This document shows positions 1 to 6,445 of a stretch of DNA of 14,036 bases, in pieces. Each line of letters begins with the position of its first letter. Position 1 is the first letter of the stretch. Origin of the DNA: CAZCPB01 sp964500365. Lineage in GTDB: Bacteria > Planctomycetota > Phycisphaerae > Phycisphaerales > UBA1924. The notes under the pieces were generated by a model. The model made no database searches. It saw nothing but the letters and a program-made list of their open reading frames with translations, and was not told the origin of the DNA. Location: positions 1 through 14,036 of the forward strand of contig CAZCPB010000097.1 in the NCBI GenBank assembly GCA_964500365.1, given 5' to 3'. The position numbers and the translations under genes are program-made.

Positions 1-1
1 C

Positions 2-700
2 GAGCCCGGAGTCGCGGCCTACGACGCGCGGACCGGCCGCCTGCTTCACCACATGAAGACGACCGGGGGCGAGTTCCGCTGGATCCGGCCCGGCCCCGGC
101 GGCGAGGTTATCGTCGGCTTCGAAACCCGCGTCGCGTCCCTCAACCTCGCCGCGGGACGCACCAACTGGGAAATCATCGACCCGATCGCGGCGCACACTT
201 CGAGCGCGTGGGTCTTCGGCGACCGACTGCTCGTGGTGGACCCCGGCACGGGACGCAGGCTGTGGGCGGCCTCCGTGTCGAGCGGCGTCCGCCGCGACGA
301 GGTCTTCGAGCCCGGTCAGGGCTTCGACGAGCGCACGGCGCGGGCCACCGCGCTCGGCGACCCGCGGACCGCCCCGATCGCGTTCTGCACGCCCCGCGGC
401 GTCTCGGTCTTCGATGCCGCGGGCGGGCTGATCGGGCGCGACCCGTGGGACCTCAAGTTCGAACTGCTCACGCCCCATGTCGCCGAGGGGCTCTTCGTCG
501 CCGTCGAGACCGCCCGCTCGAACACCGACTCCGGCCCGGCCGCGCGCCTGCACCTGCTCGAGGCGCCCTCGGGGAAGGCGGTCGCGAGCCGCGAGGTCGT
601 GATGTTCGACGACCCGCGCGAGATCGCCCTGCTCGACGGGCGGGTTGTGATCGCCACCGAGGCCGTCACCGTCGTGCTCAACCTCCCGCCCGGACAGTGA
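2..700 (+). CDS. PQQ-like beta-propeller protein, 3' part (5' end outside the window)
   Basis: The reading frame is open from base 2, so this is the C-terminal 232 residues of a longer protein; the internal ATG at 53 is not needed as a start. Two blocks resemble PQQ/quinoprotein-type propeller blades: VAAYDARTGRLLHH near the left edge, and LLVVDPGTGRRLWAA around residues 76-90. Each has the hydrophobic-D-x-x-TGR-x-L/W signature of proteins that look like pyrroloquinoline-quinone dehydrogenases but usually act as scaffolds. No catalytic or haem motif is visible. In such proteins the fold often mediates protein contacts at or outside the membrane; the signal peptide would lie upstream of the window. 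The M28 peptidase starts 22 bp downstream on the same strand, so co-transcription is possible. The function is not determined. Confidence 0.75.
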   Translation, partial: EPGVAAYDARTGRLLHHMKTTGGEFRWIRPGPGGEVIVGFETRVASLNLAAGRTNWEIIDPIAAHTSSAWVFGDRLLVVDPGTGRRLWAASVSSGVRRDEVFEPGQGFDERTARATALGDPRTAPIAFCTPRGVSVFDAAGGLIGRDPWDLKFELLTPHVAEGLFVAVETARSNTDSGPAARLHLLEAPSGKAVASREVVMFDDPREIALLDGRVVIATEAVTVVLNLPPGQ

Positions 701-722
701 GCCGGCACCGTACCATCGACCG

Positions 723-1781
723 ATGCTGAAATTCGCTGCTTTGCTTGCCGCGGCGTGCCTCGCCGACCCGCCCGCACAGGTCGATCAGGCCCGTCTGATG
801 GCGTCGCTGCGTGAACTGCCCACCGACCGCGCTGCGCGGGGAGGGCCGGAGAGCATCGCCGGCCTCGAACGCACCAAAGACCTGCTCGTCGAACGCCTGA
901 CCGCCCTCGGCTACCAGCCGCGCCTCGAAGAGGTCCGCTGGTCGATCCCCGCGCGGCGATGGAACGATGCCCCTGCGTCCGAGGGGCAACCCACCGACAT
1001 CCACGCGCACCGGACCCCGCCCCGCCTCTTCCACAACGTCATCGTCGATCTCCCCGGGCAGGACCTGGCCCGAGAGGTGCTCCTGATCGGCGCGCACTAC
1101 GACGCCGTGGCCGGCACCCCCGGCGCCGACGACAACGGCACCGGCGTCGCGGCGCTGCTCGAACTGGCCCGCGTCGTCAAGGACGCGCCCATGCGCCGCA
1201 CCGTTCGCATGGTCTTCTTCACGCTTGAGGAAGTCGGCCTCGTCGGATCGCGCGTGCACGCCCAGTCCTATCGGGGCGGCGAAGAGCCCGGCGAGCGACT
1301 GGTCGGCATGGTGAGCCTCGAGATGCTCGGCTATTTCACCGACGAGCCCGGCAGCCAGCGCAGCCCGGTCAAGGCGGTCGCGGGCGTCTTCGAGCCGCCG
1401 ACGGTCGGGAACTTCATCTCCGCGGTGACGATCGCGGCCCACGCGGACTTCTGCCGCCGGCTCGCGGGCGCCATGGAGGCGGCGGCCCCGGGTGTGCCGG
1501 TGCTGCGGTTCGACATGCTCCCGGTGCCGGTCCCCGACATCCTCCGGTCCGACCACGCGCCCTTCCTTGCCCTCGGCGTGTCCGCCGTGATGCTCACCGA
1601 CACCGCGAACTTCCGCAACCCCAACTATCACGGGGCCACCGACACGGTGGACACCATCGACGCGCGCCGCTTCACCCTGGTCGTGAAGGGGCTCGCCGCG
1701 GCGGTCGGGTCGATCGCCGAGCCGGCCGACGGGACGCGCCCAAAGCAAACAACGCCCGGTGGTGAAGACCCCGGGCGCTGA
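723..1781 (+). CDS. M28-family zinc metallopeptidase, probably exported
   Basis: 352 residues. The metal-site motifs of the M28 aminopeptidase/carboxypeptidase clan appear in order: GAHYDAV (His125, Asp127), GADDNGTG (bridging Asp136), TLEEVGL (Glu169 base and Glu170 ligand), SLEMLGY (Glu200 at the usual Asp/Glu ligand position), SDHAPF (276-281), and NYHGATDT (His303 ligand, Asp307). The full set argues for an active two-zinc peptidase that removes N-terminal residues from peptides. The first 20 residues (MLKF, then an Ala/Leu/Cys stretch ending LADPP) look like a short signal sequence; the LAAAC at 8-12 is only a weak lipobox. No clear ribosome binding site precedes the ATG, but no in-frame start lies just upstream. 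The propeller gene ends 22 bp before it. A GC-rich hairpin overlaps its last codons. Substrate specificity cannot be read from sequence. Confidence 0.92.
   Translation: MLKFAALLAAACLADPPAQVDQARLMASLRELPTDRAARGGPESIAGLERTKDLLVERLTALGYQPRLEEVRWSIPARRWNDAPASEGQPTDIHAHRTPPRLFHNVIVDLPGQDLAREVLLIGAHYDAVAGTPGADDNGTGVAALLELARVVKDAPMRRTVRMVFFTLEEVGLVGSRVHAQSYRGGEEPGERLVGMVSLEMLGYFTDEPGSQRSPVKAVAGVFEPPTVGNFISAVTIAAHADFCRRLAGAMEAAAPGVPVLRFDMLPVPVPDILRSDHAPFLALGVSAVMLTDTANFRNPNYHGATDTVDTIDARRFTLVVKGLAAAVGSIAEPADGTRPKQTTPGGEDPGR
1742..1777 (-). terminator. Candidate intrinsic terminator of the flgM-like gene
   Basis: CGCCCGG at 1753-1759 pairs perfectly with CCGGGCG at 1771-1777, giving a 7-bp GC stem with an 11-nt loop. 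Read on the minus strand, the stem is followed by TTGTTTGCTTT, a T-rich tract, as expected for a Rho-independent terminator. It lies about 40 bases past the flgM-like stop codon and overlaps the 3' end of the convergent peptidase gene. On the plus strand no T tract follows, so it would be directional. Confidence 0.5.
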
Positions 1782-1818
1782 TCGCGGCGCGTCGGATGGC
1801 GGAGGGCGACGAAGGCGG

Positions 1819-2118
1819 CTACAGGCGATCGTCCTCGGCGTCGCGGATCATCTCGTCGAGGGCGCGGTCGAGCTTCTCCGGGGTGTCGTAGTCGCCCGCG
1901 GTGATCTTGGCGCGCACCTCGTCGATGAGTTCCTGGCGCACGTCGGGGAGCGCGCGGAGCCGGCTCAGCAGACGCGCGACTGTTGAGATTTCGGCGCGAT
2001 CATCGGTCCTCGGCGCGGGGGCGGTGAGCCCGGCTCGATCGGCGGTGCGAGAGGTAGAATCGACGGACGACGCTGCGCGTCCGGGGGCGCCCGCATCCAC
2101 GGCGGAGATGTTCGTCAT
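1819..2118 (-). CDS. flgM: FlgM-like anti-sigma-28 factor
   Basis: 99 residues. The C-terminal half (about 40-95) reads DDRAEISTVARLLSRLRALP, then DVRQELIDEVRAKITAGDYDTPEKLDRALDEM. This is the FlgM pattern: a D-x-(V/A)-E-I-S motif, a helix, and the (I/V)-xx-G-x-Y-x-x-(P)-E-K-(L/I)-A segment that binds sigma-28 (FliA). The N-terminal 40 residues are low-complexity and probably disordered, also usual for FlgM. In known systems FlgM holds the flagellar sigma factor inactive until the hook-basal body is complete and then leaves by the flagellar export route. The ATG at 2118 is preferred because AAGGAG sits 8 nt upstream; a GTG at 2127 in the same frame overlaps that site. No other flagellar gene is in the window, so its link to motility is inferred from the family. 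Confidence 0.85.
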   Translation of the reverse strand: MTNISAVDAGAPGRAASSVDSTSRTADRAGLTAPAPRTDDRAEISTVARLLSRLRALPDVRQELIDEVRAKITAGDYDTPEKLDRALDEMIRDAEDDRL

Positions 2119-2127
2119 GGCGTGCAC

Positions 2128-2338
2128 TCCTTGTCACAAAGTTCCGGGCCGCGTGCAAAGCTCAACCCCGCTTGGCCCGCCTCAATCCCTGTTGTTCACT
2201 CCGAGTGTATCGACGGCGCCTTCTCGAACGCTGCAAAAGAGACTAGAAGCCGTACAGATCGTGTAAATGCCTTCAATTAAACGAGTTGTGCAGATTAATG
2301 TAAGTCAGCACTTTACCTTTGACGGACGGAGATTTCGC
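2128..2338. other. AT-richer divergent intergenic spacer
   Basis: This 211-bp stretch separates the divergent flgM-like and SPOR-like genes and is clearly less GC-rich than the rest, especially 2260-2310, where runs such as CAATTAAACGAG and GATTAATG occur. It should hold promoters for both genes. Apart from the weak sigma-54-like site on the minus strand, I see no convincing -35/-10 pair. Confidence 0.5.
2153..2170 (-). promoter_or_regulatory. Possible sigma-54-type promoter of the flgM-like gene
   Basis: On the minus strand there is a GG, ten bases, GC arrangement (GG at 2168-2167, GC at 2156-2155). The -12 part TTTGCA matches the sigma-54 consensus well; the -24 part matches only in its GG. 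The -12 element lies about 37 bases before the chosen ATG, leaving a short leader with the AAGGAG site. Sigma-54 control of flagellar genes is common, but one half-matching site in GC-rich DNA can arise by chance. Confidence 0.22.
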
Positions 2339-3319
2339 GTGAACCGCCCCTCCGGAACGAGCCGTTCTGCACGTCCGCGTCCCGACTCAAATCCGCTCCA
2401 GAAGCGGGATTTAGGTCAATTATCGCCCTCGAACTTACCCGTTCATTTATCGATTATCTTCCTTACAAACGTGCTCTTCGGAGCCCACTCAGCGGTCGCC
2501 CAAGAATCTCGAAAACAGGTGTTTCCCCCGGCATCGGAGCGGGAGGTGCTCCGGCCGCAGACGCGCTCAACCGACCCCGCCGGTCGGGTCAGCGAGGAAG
2601 CGGCCTGGTCTATCGTGATCGCGGGCGTCGTAGCGCCCGACGACCCACCGGGGACGCGCCGCGCTGTCGGCCTGGAGGCGCTCCAAAGAGTTCAGACCGA
2701 GGGCGGTCTCCCCGAGGCGTACCTCGAGCCCCGCGGCCCTGCGCTCGTGATCGCCTACGGCCGCTACCCCGCCCCCTCCGACCCCGCCGCGCAGCGCGAC
2801 CTCGAACGCGTCCGCGAAACGGTCGTCAACGGCGCCAGGCCCTTCGCGGACGCCTACCTCTCGCCACCCCCCGGCGACGCCTACAAGGGCTCGGTCTCCG
2901 AATTCGACCTGCGCAACGCCCGGACCCAGTTCGGCGACAAGCGGGCCAAGTACACCCTCCAGGTCGGCGTGTACGGCGAGAACAACCCCAACGCCCCGCT
3001 GCCGACCAGGCGGGAGCTCCAGGAAATCCGCGGCGCCGCCGAGCTCGCCGCGGCAACCCTCCGCCGCGAGGGCGAGATGGCCTTCTACTACCACGGCCCC
3101 GTGCGCAGCACCGTCACCATCGGCCTCTTCTCCGACCAGGACATCGACCCCCGCCAGCCCGGCGGCGAAGCCGCGTCCCTCCGCGACCTCCGCAAGCGCC
3201 ACCCCTACAACCTGCTCAACGGCAAGGGGATCAAGGAGATCCTCCGCGGGCAGGTCGGCCCCGACGGCAGGCCGCGCGAGAAGATGCAGGAGAGCCGGCT
3301 GGTGGCGGTGCCGGAGTAA
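2339..3319 (+). CDS. Exported protein with two SPOR-like repeats
   Basis: 326 residues from a GTG at 2339, which has CGGAG 7 nt upstream. An ATG at 2267 in the same frame gives 350 residues but lacks a ribosome binding site. A signal-peptide core follows a basic, Ser/Pro-rich leader: LSIIFLTNVLF, then GAHSAVAQ with an AVAQ-type cleavage site near residue 55. The mature protein has two related blocks. The first starts WSIVIAGVV (about 90-142), followed by an Ala/Leu helix and VIAYGRY. The second starts YTLQVGVYGENN (about 205-264), followed by a helix with LRREGEMAFYYHGP and STVTIGLF. This beta-alpha-beta order, with a 'tLQVGvyg ... vtIGlf' frame, resembles SPOR domains, which bind denuded peptidoglycan. 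The final part, with LRKRHPYNLLNG, is seen in planctomycete hypothetical proteins. Codon use in the first 60 codons is unlike the rest. A role at the cell wall is inference. Confidence 0.7.
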   Translation: MNRPSGTSRSARPRPDSNPLQKRDLGQLSPSNLPVHLSIIFLTNVLFGAHSAVAQESRKQVFPPASEREVLRPQTRSTDPAGRVSEEAAWSIVIAGVVAPDDPPGTRRAVGLEALQRVQTEGGLPEAYLEPRGPALVIAYGRYPAPSDPAAQRDLERVRETVVNGARPFADAYLSPPPGDAYKGSVSEFDLRNARTQFGDKRAKYTLQVGVYGENNPNAPLPTRRELQEIRGAAELAAATLRREGEMAFYYHGPVRSTVTIGLFSDQDIDPRQPGGEAASLRDLRKRHPYNLLNGKGIKEILRGQVGPDGRPREKMQESRLVAVPE

Positions 3320-3320
3320 A

Positions 3321-3430
3321 ACGAGCCCGACGCCCCATCAGCCCGACGCGCAACGAGCCCGACGCGCAAGCGAGGGATTCCTGCCATCGACGCCGACGCG
3401 CGCATTCCCTCGCTCGCGCGTCGGGCTCGT
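3321..3430. repeat. Palindromic intergenic repeat cluster (AGCCCGACGCG type)
   Basis: A 25-nt arm at 3353-3377 is matched by its inverted copy at 3406-3430 with one mismatch, around a 28-nt loop. The mismatch is A-C in a plus-strand transcript but G-U in a minus-strand one. The arm begins ACGAGCCCGACGCGC. Truncated direct copies precede it: ACGAGCCCGACGC at 3321-3333 and AGCCCGACGCGC from 3340. The loop holds a further GCCGACGCGCG. The element fills the space between the SPOR-like stop codon and the padR promoter, so it could end transcription of the upstream gene. Similar 'agcccgacgcg...cgagggat' palindromes are dispersed in planctomycete genomes as far as I recall, in the manner of REP elements. 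Confidence 0.8.
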
Positions 3431-3469
3431 CGTTTCCCGCAACCTCCCCCGCCACGCCCGCGTACCTCC

Positions 3470-3498
3470 TTGACAGATATATCGTAACCCGATATATT
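3470..3498 (+). promoter_or_regulatory. padR promoter with overlapping PadR operator
   Basis: TTGACA (3470-3475) and TATATT (3493-3498) are separated by exactly 17 bp, a near-perfect housekeeping promoter and exceptional in this GC-rich DNA. Between the boxes and across the -10 lies an inverted repeat, ATATATCG (3477-3484) and CGATATAT (3490-3497), with a 5-bp spacer. AT-rich dyads of this kind are typical PadR binding sites. Binding would block polymerase, so the gene is expected to repress itself and the gene behind it. Transcription should start near 3505, leaving a leader of about 20 nt. Confidence 0.85.
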
Positions 3499-3525
3499 TG
3501 CCGGACTCGCACCCCGGAGCCCCCC

Positions 3526-3924
3526 GTGCCCCCCGACGACCAGAACGACCCCGCCCAGCTCGTCATTCTCTCCCTCCTCGCCGAGGGACGCATGTACGGC
3601 TACGCCCTCTCCAAGGAAGCCGCGGCCCGCTCCGACGGGGCCGTCCGTCTCACCCCCGGCGTCCTCTACCCGCTCCTCAAGCGCCTCGAGGCCGAGGGCC
3701 TGATCCTCAGCTCCTGGGAGACCGTCCGCTCGGAGCGCTCCGGCCCCGCCGAGGACGAAGCCGAAGACGCGGCCGGCGGCCGCCGCCGCAAGTGGTACCG
3801 CCTCTCCGCGAAGGGCAAGCGCCGACTCGAACAGCGCATCGCCGCGCACCGCGCCTACCGCGCCGTCATCGACCTCTTCATCCCCGGCCCGCGCGAGCGC
3901 GACAGGAACGAGGCCGCGTCATGA
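3526..3924 (+). CDS. PadR-family transcriptional regulator
   Basis: 132 residues from a GTG with GGAG 6 nt upstream. The PadR winged helix-turn-helix is complete: QLVILSLLAEGRMYGYAL (11-28, first helix and the hallmark YGY), LTPGVLYPLLKRLEAEGLI (42-60, recognition helix), and the beta wing with RRRKWYRLSAKGKRRLE (86-102). The wing carries an acidic Ala/Glu insertion of about 15 residues (71-85), longer than usual. The C-terminal helix is short, as in PadR subfamily 2-like proteins that dimerise through it. The gene has its own strong promoter with an overlapping dyad, so autorepression is likely. It overlaps the next gene by ATGA, showing translational coupling. The ligand or signal is unknown. 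Confidence 0.93.
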   Translation: MPPDDQNDPAQLVILSLLAEGRMYGYALSKEAAARSDGAVRLTPGVLYPLLKRLEAEGLILSSWETVRSERSGPAEDEAEDAAGGRRRKWYRLSAKGKRRLEQRIAAHRAYRAVIDLFIPGPRERDRNEAAS

Positions 3925-5042
3925 CCGTCCCAGCCCCCATCCACGCCCGCCCGGCCGAGCCCCTCGCGGCGTCGCGCCTCTTCCTCGGCGAGCGCAGCGC
4001 GCCGGGCCGCGCCGCGGCCGCGGAAGTCGCCGCCCCGGGCGACGCCGCCGCCGCGGACCAGACTCTGGACCCCATCGACGCATGGCTCGCCGTCCTCGCC
4101 TCCCTCCTCGACCTCCCCGCCCGCGAGCGTGACTCGATCCGCGATGAACTCAGGGAGCACCTGCGCGAGCGCGTCCGCGACCTTGTTCTCGCCGGGCGCG
4201 CGGAGCACGACGCGGTCTCGGCCGCGATGGGCGAACTCGGCGATGCCGCGGCGCTTGCGCGCCGCTTCCGTGAAGCCACCCACGCACCACGAAGGAGACT
4301 GCTCATGCACACCGCCTTGTTCGGTCTGGCCGGCGCGGCCATGATCACCAGCGTCGTCGCCCTGCGGGGCGGGGGCTCCACGGCGCCCATGTCGGTCTTT
4401 CAGCCGCCGCAGGTGAAGGCCGAGGGCGAAGCGCCGCGCGTCTCGGTCAGCGCCGACTCGACCTGGGAGGACTTCTTCGCCCGGGCCGGCAAGGCCGCGG
4501 GCAAGCCCGTGCACGTGCACTGGAACCACCTCCGCACGATCGAAGGGCCCGAGGGCCCTCTCGACACCGGCACGTTCATCGGCGTCGAGGCGGCCAACTT
4601 CCCGCTCCCCCGCGCCCTCGAGATCATCAACGACCAGATGAACCTGTCCCCCGACGAGGGCGTCGACTTCCGCGTGATCGACGGACGCCTCGAGTTCGCG
4701 ACCGTCGCGTACTTCGACCAGCGCGAGACCACGCTCGTCACCTTCGACCTCGCCCCGGTCATCGAGGCCCGGCGCGCCGTCGAGGAGGACGTGTCCGTGT
4801 CCGAGGTCGTCGAGAGCGCGGCCTCGGTGATCCACGACGTCGTCCACCCCGAGATGTGGGCCGACAACGGCGGCGACCGCGCCATGCTCACCATGTTCGA
4901 CACCCGCCTCTTCATCAAGGCGCCCAGGCGCATCATGCCCGAGGTCGAGTGGGTGATCGGCGAGATGAGCAAGGGCGGCGCCGTCGCCGCGGCAAGCGCC
5001 CAGCGGCCCGTGGTGGTGATCGACACCCCGGGCACGCGCTGA
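3921..5042 (+). CDS. Membrane protein: HAAS/permease-prefix domain plus periplasmic STN-like domain
   Basis: 373 residues. The ATG lies in the ATGA overlap with padR and has GAGG about 8 nt upstream; the frame stays open farther upstream but runs through padR. After a 45-residue Ala/Pro-rich lead comes a helical domain (about 48-118: IDAWLAVLASLLDLPARERD, then IRDELREHLRERV and AAMGELGDAAALARRFREA). It has the form of the 'permease prefix'/HAAS domain that is often encoded beside PadR. One membrane helix follows (about 127-148). The outer part (175-350) resembles secretin/STN domains: STWEDFFARAGKAAGKPV, FPLPRALEIINDQMNLS, DFRVIDGRLEFAT, then TLVTFDLAPVIEAR and VVHPEMWADNGGDRAM, which echoes the planctomycete 'pesW...GG' segment before a last beta-strand (LFIKAPRRI). 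A sensor or anti-sigma-like role is inference; no enzyme motif is seen. Confidence 0.72.
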   Translation: MTVPAPIHARPAEPLAASRLFLGERSAPGRAAAAEVAAPGDAAAADQTLDPIDAWLAVLASLLDLPARERDSIRDELREHLRERVRDLVLAGRAEHDAVSAAMGELGDAAALARRFREATHAPRRRLLMHTALFGLAGAAMITSVVALRGGGSTAPMSVFQPPQVKAEGEAPRVSVSADSTWEDFFARAGKAAGKPVHVHWNHLRTIEGPEGPLDTGTFIGVEAANFPLPRALEIINDQMNLSPDEGVDFRVIDGRLEFATVAYFDQRETTLVTFDLAPVIEARRAVEEDVSVSEVVESAASVIHDVVHPEMWADNGGDRAMLTMFDTRLFIKAPRRIMPEVEWVIGEMSKGGAVAAASAQRPVVVIDTPGTR

Positions 5043-5074
5043 CCTACCCCGCCCCGGCAAGGCGAGTGTCGTGT

Positions 5075-5533
5075 TCAGAGCTTGCGTGCGGGGCGGGAGC
5101 GTTCACGTGCGGTACCCCCGACGACGATCGCGGCTGAGATGAGGACGAGGTTCTTGATGATGTACTGGCCCTCGATGGTCGGGGCGTACGGCGCGTGGGT
5201 CCAGCAGATATCGGGGAGGAGGACGAGGGGGAGGAACGTGCCGGGCATCTGGAGAAAGAGCAGAAGGATGGCAAGTCGGATCAGGGGCCGGATGAGCATG
5301 CAGGCGCCGATCGCGACCTCCCACCAGCCGAGCACGGGGACGAACCACGCGGGGTCGACCCAGTAGACGGTGCGGACGACGAGATCGCTGGCCGGGCTGA
5401 GCCAGAACGGCTTGAGCGCACCGAACCAGATGAAGATGACGCCCAGGGAAATGCGGAGCCATTGGACACCGTGCGCGCTCATCCAGCCGGCAATGGCGCG
5501 GTCGAGGCGGTCGATGCGGTCAAAGGCGGGCAT
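5075..5533 (-). CDS. DoxX-family membrane protein
   Basis: 152 residues from an ATG at 5533; a GTG at 5545 would add four residues, and neither has a clear ribosome binding site. Four hydrophobic segments are visible: about 24-43 (WLRISLGVIFIWFGALKPFW), 65-82 (VPVLGWWEVAIGACMLI), 86-108 (RLAILLLFLQMPGTFLPLVL) and 127-139 (NLVLISAAIVVGG). The order, the 'iwFGalK' end of helix 1, and the 'EGQYIIKNLVLI' start of the last helix match DoxX/DoxD-like small quinone-associated or redox-stress membrane proteins. The gene lies 30 bp behind the DUF4239 gene on the same strand, suggesting an operon. It converges on the HAAS-STN gene with 32 bp between stops. The specific role is unknown. Confidence 0.8.
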   Translation of the reverse strand: MPAFDRIDRLDRAIAGWMSAHGVQWLRISLGVIFIWFGALKPFWLSPASDLVVRTVYWVDPAWFVPVLGWWEVAIGACMLIRPLIRLAILLLFLQMPGTFLPLVLLPDICWTHAPYAPTIEGQYIIKNLVLISAAIVVGGTARERSRPARKL

Positions 5534-5563
5534 GGGGCTATACACGCTGGGGGACGGAGCAGT

Positions 5564-6346
5564 TTACTCAGGGGTCGGGGCGGGCGGGATCGAGAGCGAC
5601 TCGACAAGTTCTACGAGAGGCTCGCCCCGGAGTTTCACCACGCCGACGCGGGGGTAGTCCATGTCGATGGTGATCCACAACGCCGCGGCAACGAGGAGGG
5701 CCAGCGGGCCGGCGGTGGCGACGTGGCCCTTGGCGTGCAGGCCGCAGTGGTAGCCGACGGTGCCGAGCGAGAGCGCGGCGCAGAGGATCAGGAGCGCGAG
5801 GACCATCGTGGGAAGGTGGCGGTGGCTCGCGGCGTTGCGTTCACCGAGGACATCGAAGATCTCGTTGATCGGAGAGAGGAGCGCGAGAGTGAGGTGCGGG
5901 CTCGCGCGGGCCTGTTCGGAGGCCAGGGCCCAGATGCGGGCCTGGTGCGAGGCGAGGCGGTCGGCGATGGGGGCGGCCCGCTCGAGGTCGGGCTCGCGGA
6001 ACATCGCGAGTCGGTCGGCGGCGTACATGCGGAGCAGGTTCTTCAGAGAAGCGCGGGCGGGCTCGTCGAGGAGGTCGGCGCGGAGGTAGGCGGTGCCGAT
6101 GGCGTTGGCCTCGTGCAGGATGATGACGTCACGGTCGATGTAGCGCGAGGTGGCGCCGCTGAAGGCGAAGCCCAGCAGCAGGCCGAGGAGGCCGAGCATG
6201 GCGCCCAGGACGGGGCCGATCTCGGCCTGCTCTTCCTGGCGTCGGCGTCGGCGGCGGGCGCCGAGGCCGAACCCGGTCACCGTTGCCGCGCCCATGAGCG
6301 CGAGGAGCCCGAGAGGGATCACCACGAGCAAGAGTGTGATGGTCAT
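5564..6346 (-). CDS. DUF4239 / bestrophin-like membrane protein
   Basis: 260 residues from an ATG at 6346 (no clear ribosome binding site). Hydrophobic helices lie at about 4-27, 45-65, 178-199 and 211-229, with a basic run RRRRRR at 31-36 on the inner side after helix 1. The segment after helix 2, GFAFSGATSRYIDRDVIILHEANAIGTAYLRADLL (59-93), is the most diagnostic part of the DUF4239 bestrophin-like family: a helix with Arg/Asp, then a conserved E-A-N-A-I-G-T-A-x-LR motif. The large loop (94-176) is helical and charged. Family members are thought to be related to bestrophin chloride channels, but function is largely untested. It is paired with the DoxX gene downstream (18-30 bp). Confidence 0.85.
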   Translation of the reverse strand: MTITLLLVVIPLGLLALMGAATVTGFGLGARRRRRRQEEQAEIGPVLGAMLGLLGLLLGFAFSGATSRYIDRDVIILHEANAIGTAYLRADLLDEPARASLKNLLRMYAADRLAMFREPDLERAAPIADRLASHQARIWALASEQARASPHLTLALLSPINEIFDVLGERNAASHRHLPTMVLALLILCAALSLGTVGYHCGLHAKGHVATAGPLALLVAAALWITIDMDYPRVGVVKLRGEPLVELVESLSIPPAPTPE

Positions 6347-6370
6347 GGGCCAATCATTGACCGATGCGGC

Positions 6371-6390
6371 CGGCGTGAACCGTCACGCCG
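6371..6390. terminator. Perfect hairpin behind the amylase gene
   Basis: CGGCGTGA (6371-6378) and TCACGCCG (6383-6390) form an 8-bp perfect stem with a 4-nt loop. It is about 55 bases past the amylase stop and 25 bases before the DUF4239 start, both on the minus strand. A second, smaller hairpin (CGGAC/GTCCG) lies at about 6401-6415. No T tract follows on either strand, so it may be a weak or Rho-assisted terminator or a processing stem rather than a classic intrinsic one. Confidence 0.35.
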
Positions 6391-6445
6391 TTCGCGGTCG
6401 GACGGCCCGTCCGGCGCCGCCGTTCTCGCTCATGCAAGGGCTCAG

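Noticed and set aside
678..1748. 356-codon minus-strand frame opposite the M28 peptidase
   Set aside because: Its composition is a G/V/D/R shadow pattern, and the plus strand has all M28 metal ligands.
3321..3430. Possible CRISPR array
   Set aside because: The repeated units are unequal, adjoin without regular spacers, and one is inverted; this is a palindromic repeat.
3498..3920. Earlier start for the HAAS-STN protein
   Set aside because: The open frame here is the Arg/Pro-rich shadow of padR; the ATGA overlap start gives the normal domain beginning.
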